From NCBI GenBank assembly GCA_002327255.1, contig DCUM01000232.1, positions 1 to 25,959 of the forward strand: DNA of 25,959 nucleotides, given 5' to 3'. The position numbers and the translations under genes are program-made. Source of the DNA: a bacterium UBA2214 (GTDB lineage: Bacteria > Zhuqueibacterota > Zhuqueibacteria > Residuimicrobiales > Residuimicrobiaceae). How positions within the stretch are numbered: position 1 is the first letter of the stretch; the number at the start of each line of letters is the position of its first letter. The notes under the pieces were generated by a model. It was not told where the DNA came from and did not search any database. It saw only the letters and a list, made by a program, of their open reading frames with translations. Of this stretch, positions 25,612 to 25,959 are shown one piece after another.

Positions 25612-25885
25612 AGTCGAAGTAGATCACTCTTGTCCAAAACAGTTTTTTTCGAACATCATCTTGGTCAGCATTTGATAGGTAAGCCGGTTTTTCTGATACC
25701 AAATAGTAGAGTTAGGGCCATTTTTACAATTTTTTCTCTGTTTTATCTTGGACAGCATCTGAGCCTGTCAAAAAAAAAGAATAAGGAAACCTGTTTTTCA
25801 AAATTGGAATTTAAAGACTTAACTGCCCTATTTACCGTTCATTTTTCCGGTTTTGCATTTATCTTGGACAGCAGTGGAAGTAGAT
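25612..25885. repeat. AT-rich block of diverged repeats with 13-base flanking direct repeats
   Basis: ATCTTGGTCAGCA (25658-25670), ATCTTGGACAGCA (25745-25757) and the same again (25861-25873) recur 87 and 116 bases apart, each preceded by T-rich sequence. The intervening pieces also look alike (GGTTTTTC / TGTTTTTC; GCCATTTTTAC / GCCCTATTTAC). The block is bracketed by AGTCGAAGTAGAT (25612-25624) and AGTGGAAGTAGAT (25873-25885), one mismatch. Confidence 0.6.
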
Positions 25886-25959
25886 AACAATTTATCATTA
25901 GCGCTATTTAATTATTAAAAATTAATTTAAGTCGCTTTTTTATTCCGGGCAACCGGACA

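Larger units (their letters stand above)
25128..25959. other. 832-base non-coding, increasingly AT-rich region
   Basis: No gene could be supported on either strand. The first part has stem-capable sequences without T tails: GGGGC/GCCCC (25150-25154 with 25062 excluded; partner 25162-25166) and GCCGCC-TCCT-GGCGGC (25350-25365). Then come the repeats listed separately. From about 25490 the sequence is clearly AT-rich compared with the genes. The last bases hold a small hairpin TCCGG-GCAA-CCGGA (25944-25957). No terminator for the receptor gene is obvious. Confidence 0.6.

Noticed and set aside
25345..25887. Two 85-residue + strand frames in the AT-rich tail
   Set aside because: No ribosome site, biased by AT-rich repeats, and they overlap the repeat copies.

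Overview
The window carries a run of protein genes, all on the + strand. They are densely packed, GC-rich in codon use, and mostly concern the cell envelope. Several traits point to a diderm of the FCB superphylum (Calditrichota, KSB1, Zixibacteria, Ignavibacteria and relatives). These are a complete Bat (Bacteroides aerotolerance) locus, a PorV/FadL-like outer-membrane barrel, a TonB-dependent receptor with an N-terminal carboxypeptidase-regulatory-like domain, many lipoproteins with lipoboxes, and mature proteins ending in Phe. I cannot place it more finely. No rRNA, tRNA, CRISPR array, transposase or phage gene was seen.

Layout. Bases 1-1736 are the 3' two thirds of clpB, cut by the window edge. 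Bases 1820-4413 form a first module: a TPR lipoprotein, a BatD-like single-pass membrane protein and a MoxR AAA+ ATPase. A DUF58 von Willebrand-type protein (4510-5388) follows, with its own possible promoter. Bases 5389-5698 are a non-coding gap holding a duplicated inverted/direct repeat. Bases 5699-13025 are a second, larger module: a TPR + SurA-like lipoprotein without a PPIase core, a second BatD-like protein, then BatA, BatB, BatC, BatD and BatE, ended by a good terminator. Together these 11 genes look like one MoxR/vWA envelope system with two lipoprotein 'heads' and three BatD-type paralogues. MoxR presumably acts on the cytosolic side, the vWA proteins at the inner membrane, and the TPR, BatD and lipoprotein parts in the periplasm.

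Bases 13318-16088 encode a strikingly Trp/Tyr-rich lipoprotein with a Ser/Arg tail and a PorV/FadL-like barrel, closed by a strong terminator. Bases 16225-17640 hold a TonB-C-domain protein and a small barrel-like protein. A near-consensus sigma-70 promoter at 17665-17693 starts a unit with a YjbH-like protein and a second small 'CYT' lipoprotein (to 19170), closed by a hairpin terminator. Then come a membrane-anchored penicillin-acylase-family Ntn hydrolase (19283-21733) and an overlapping pair: a beta-propeller lipoprotein and a TonB-dependent receptor (21941-25127).

The last 830 bases hold no convincing gene. They turn AT-rich and contain several short direct repeats that look like decayed intergenic or mobile sequence.

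The most unusual items are the doubled Bat/MoxR module with three BatD-type paralogues, the core-less SurA-TPR lipoprotein, the aromatic-rich lipoprotein with its barrel partner, and the repeat-laden AT-rich tail. All functions are inferred from motifs read by eye.
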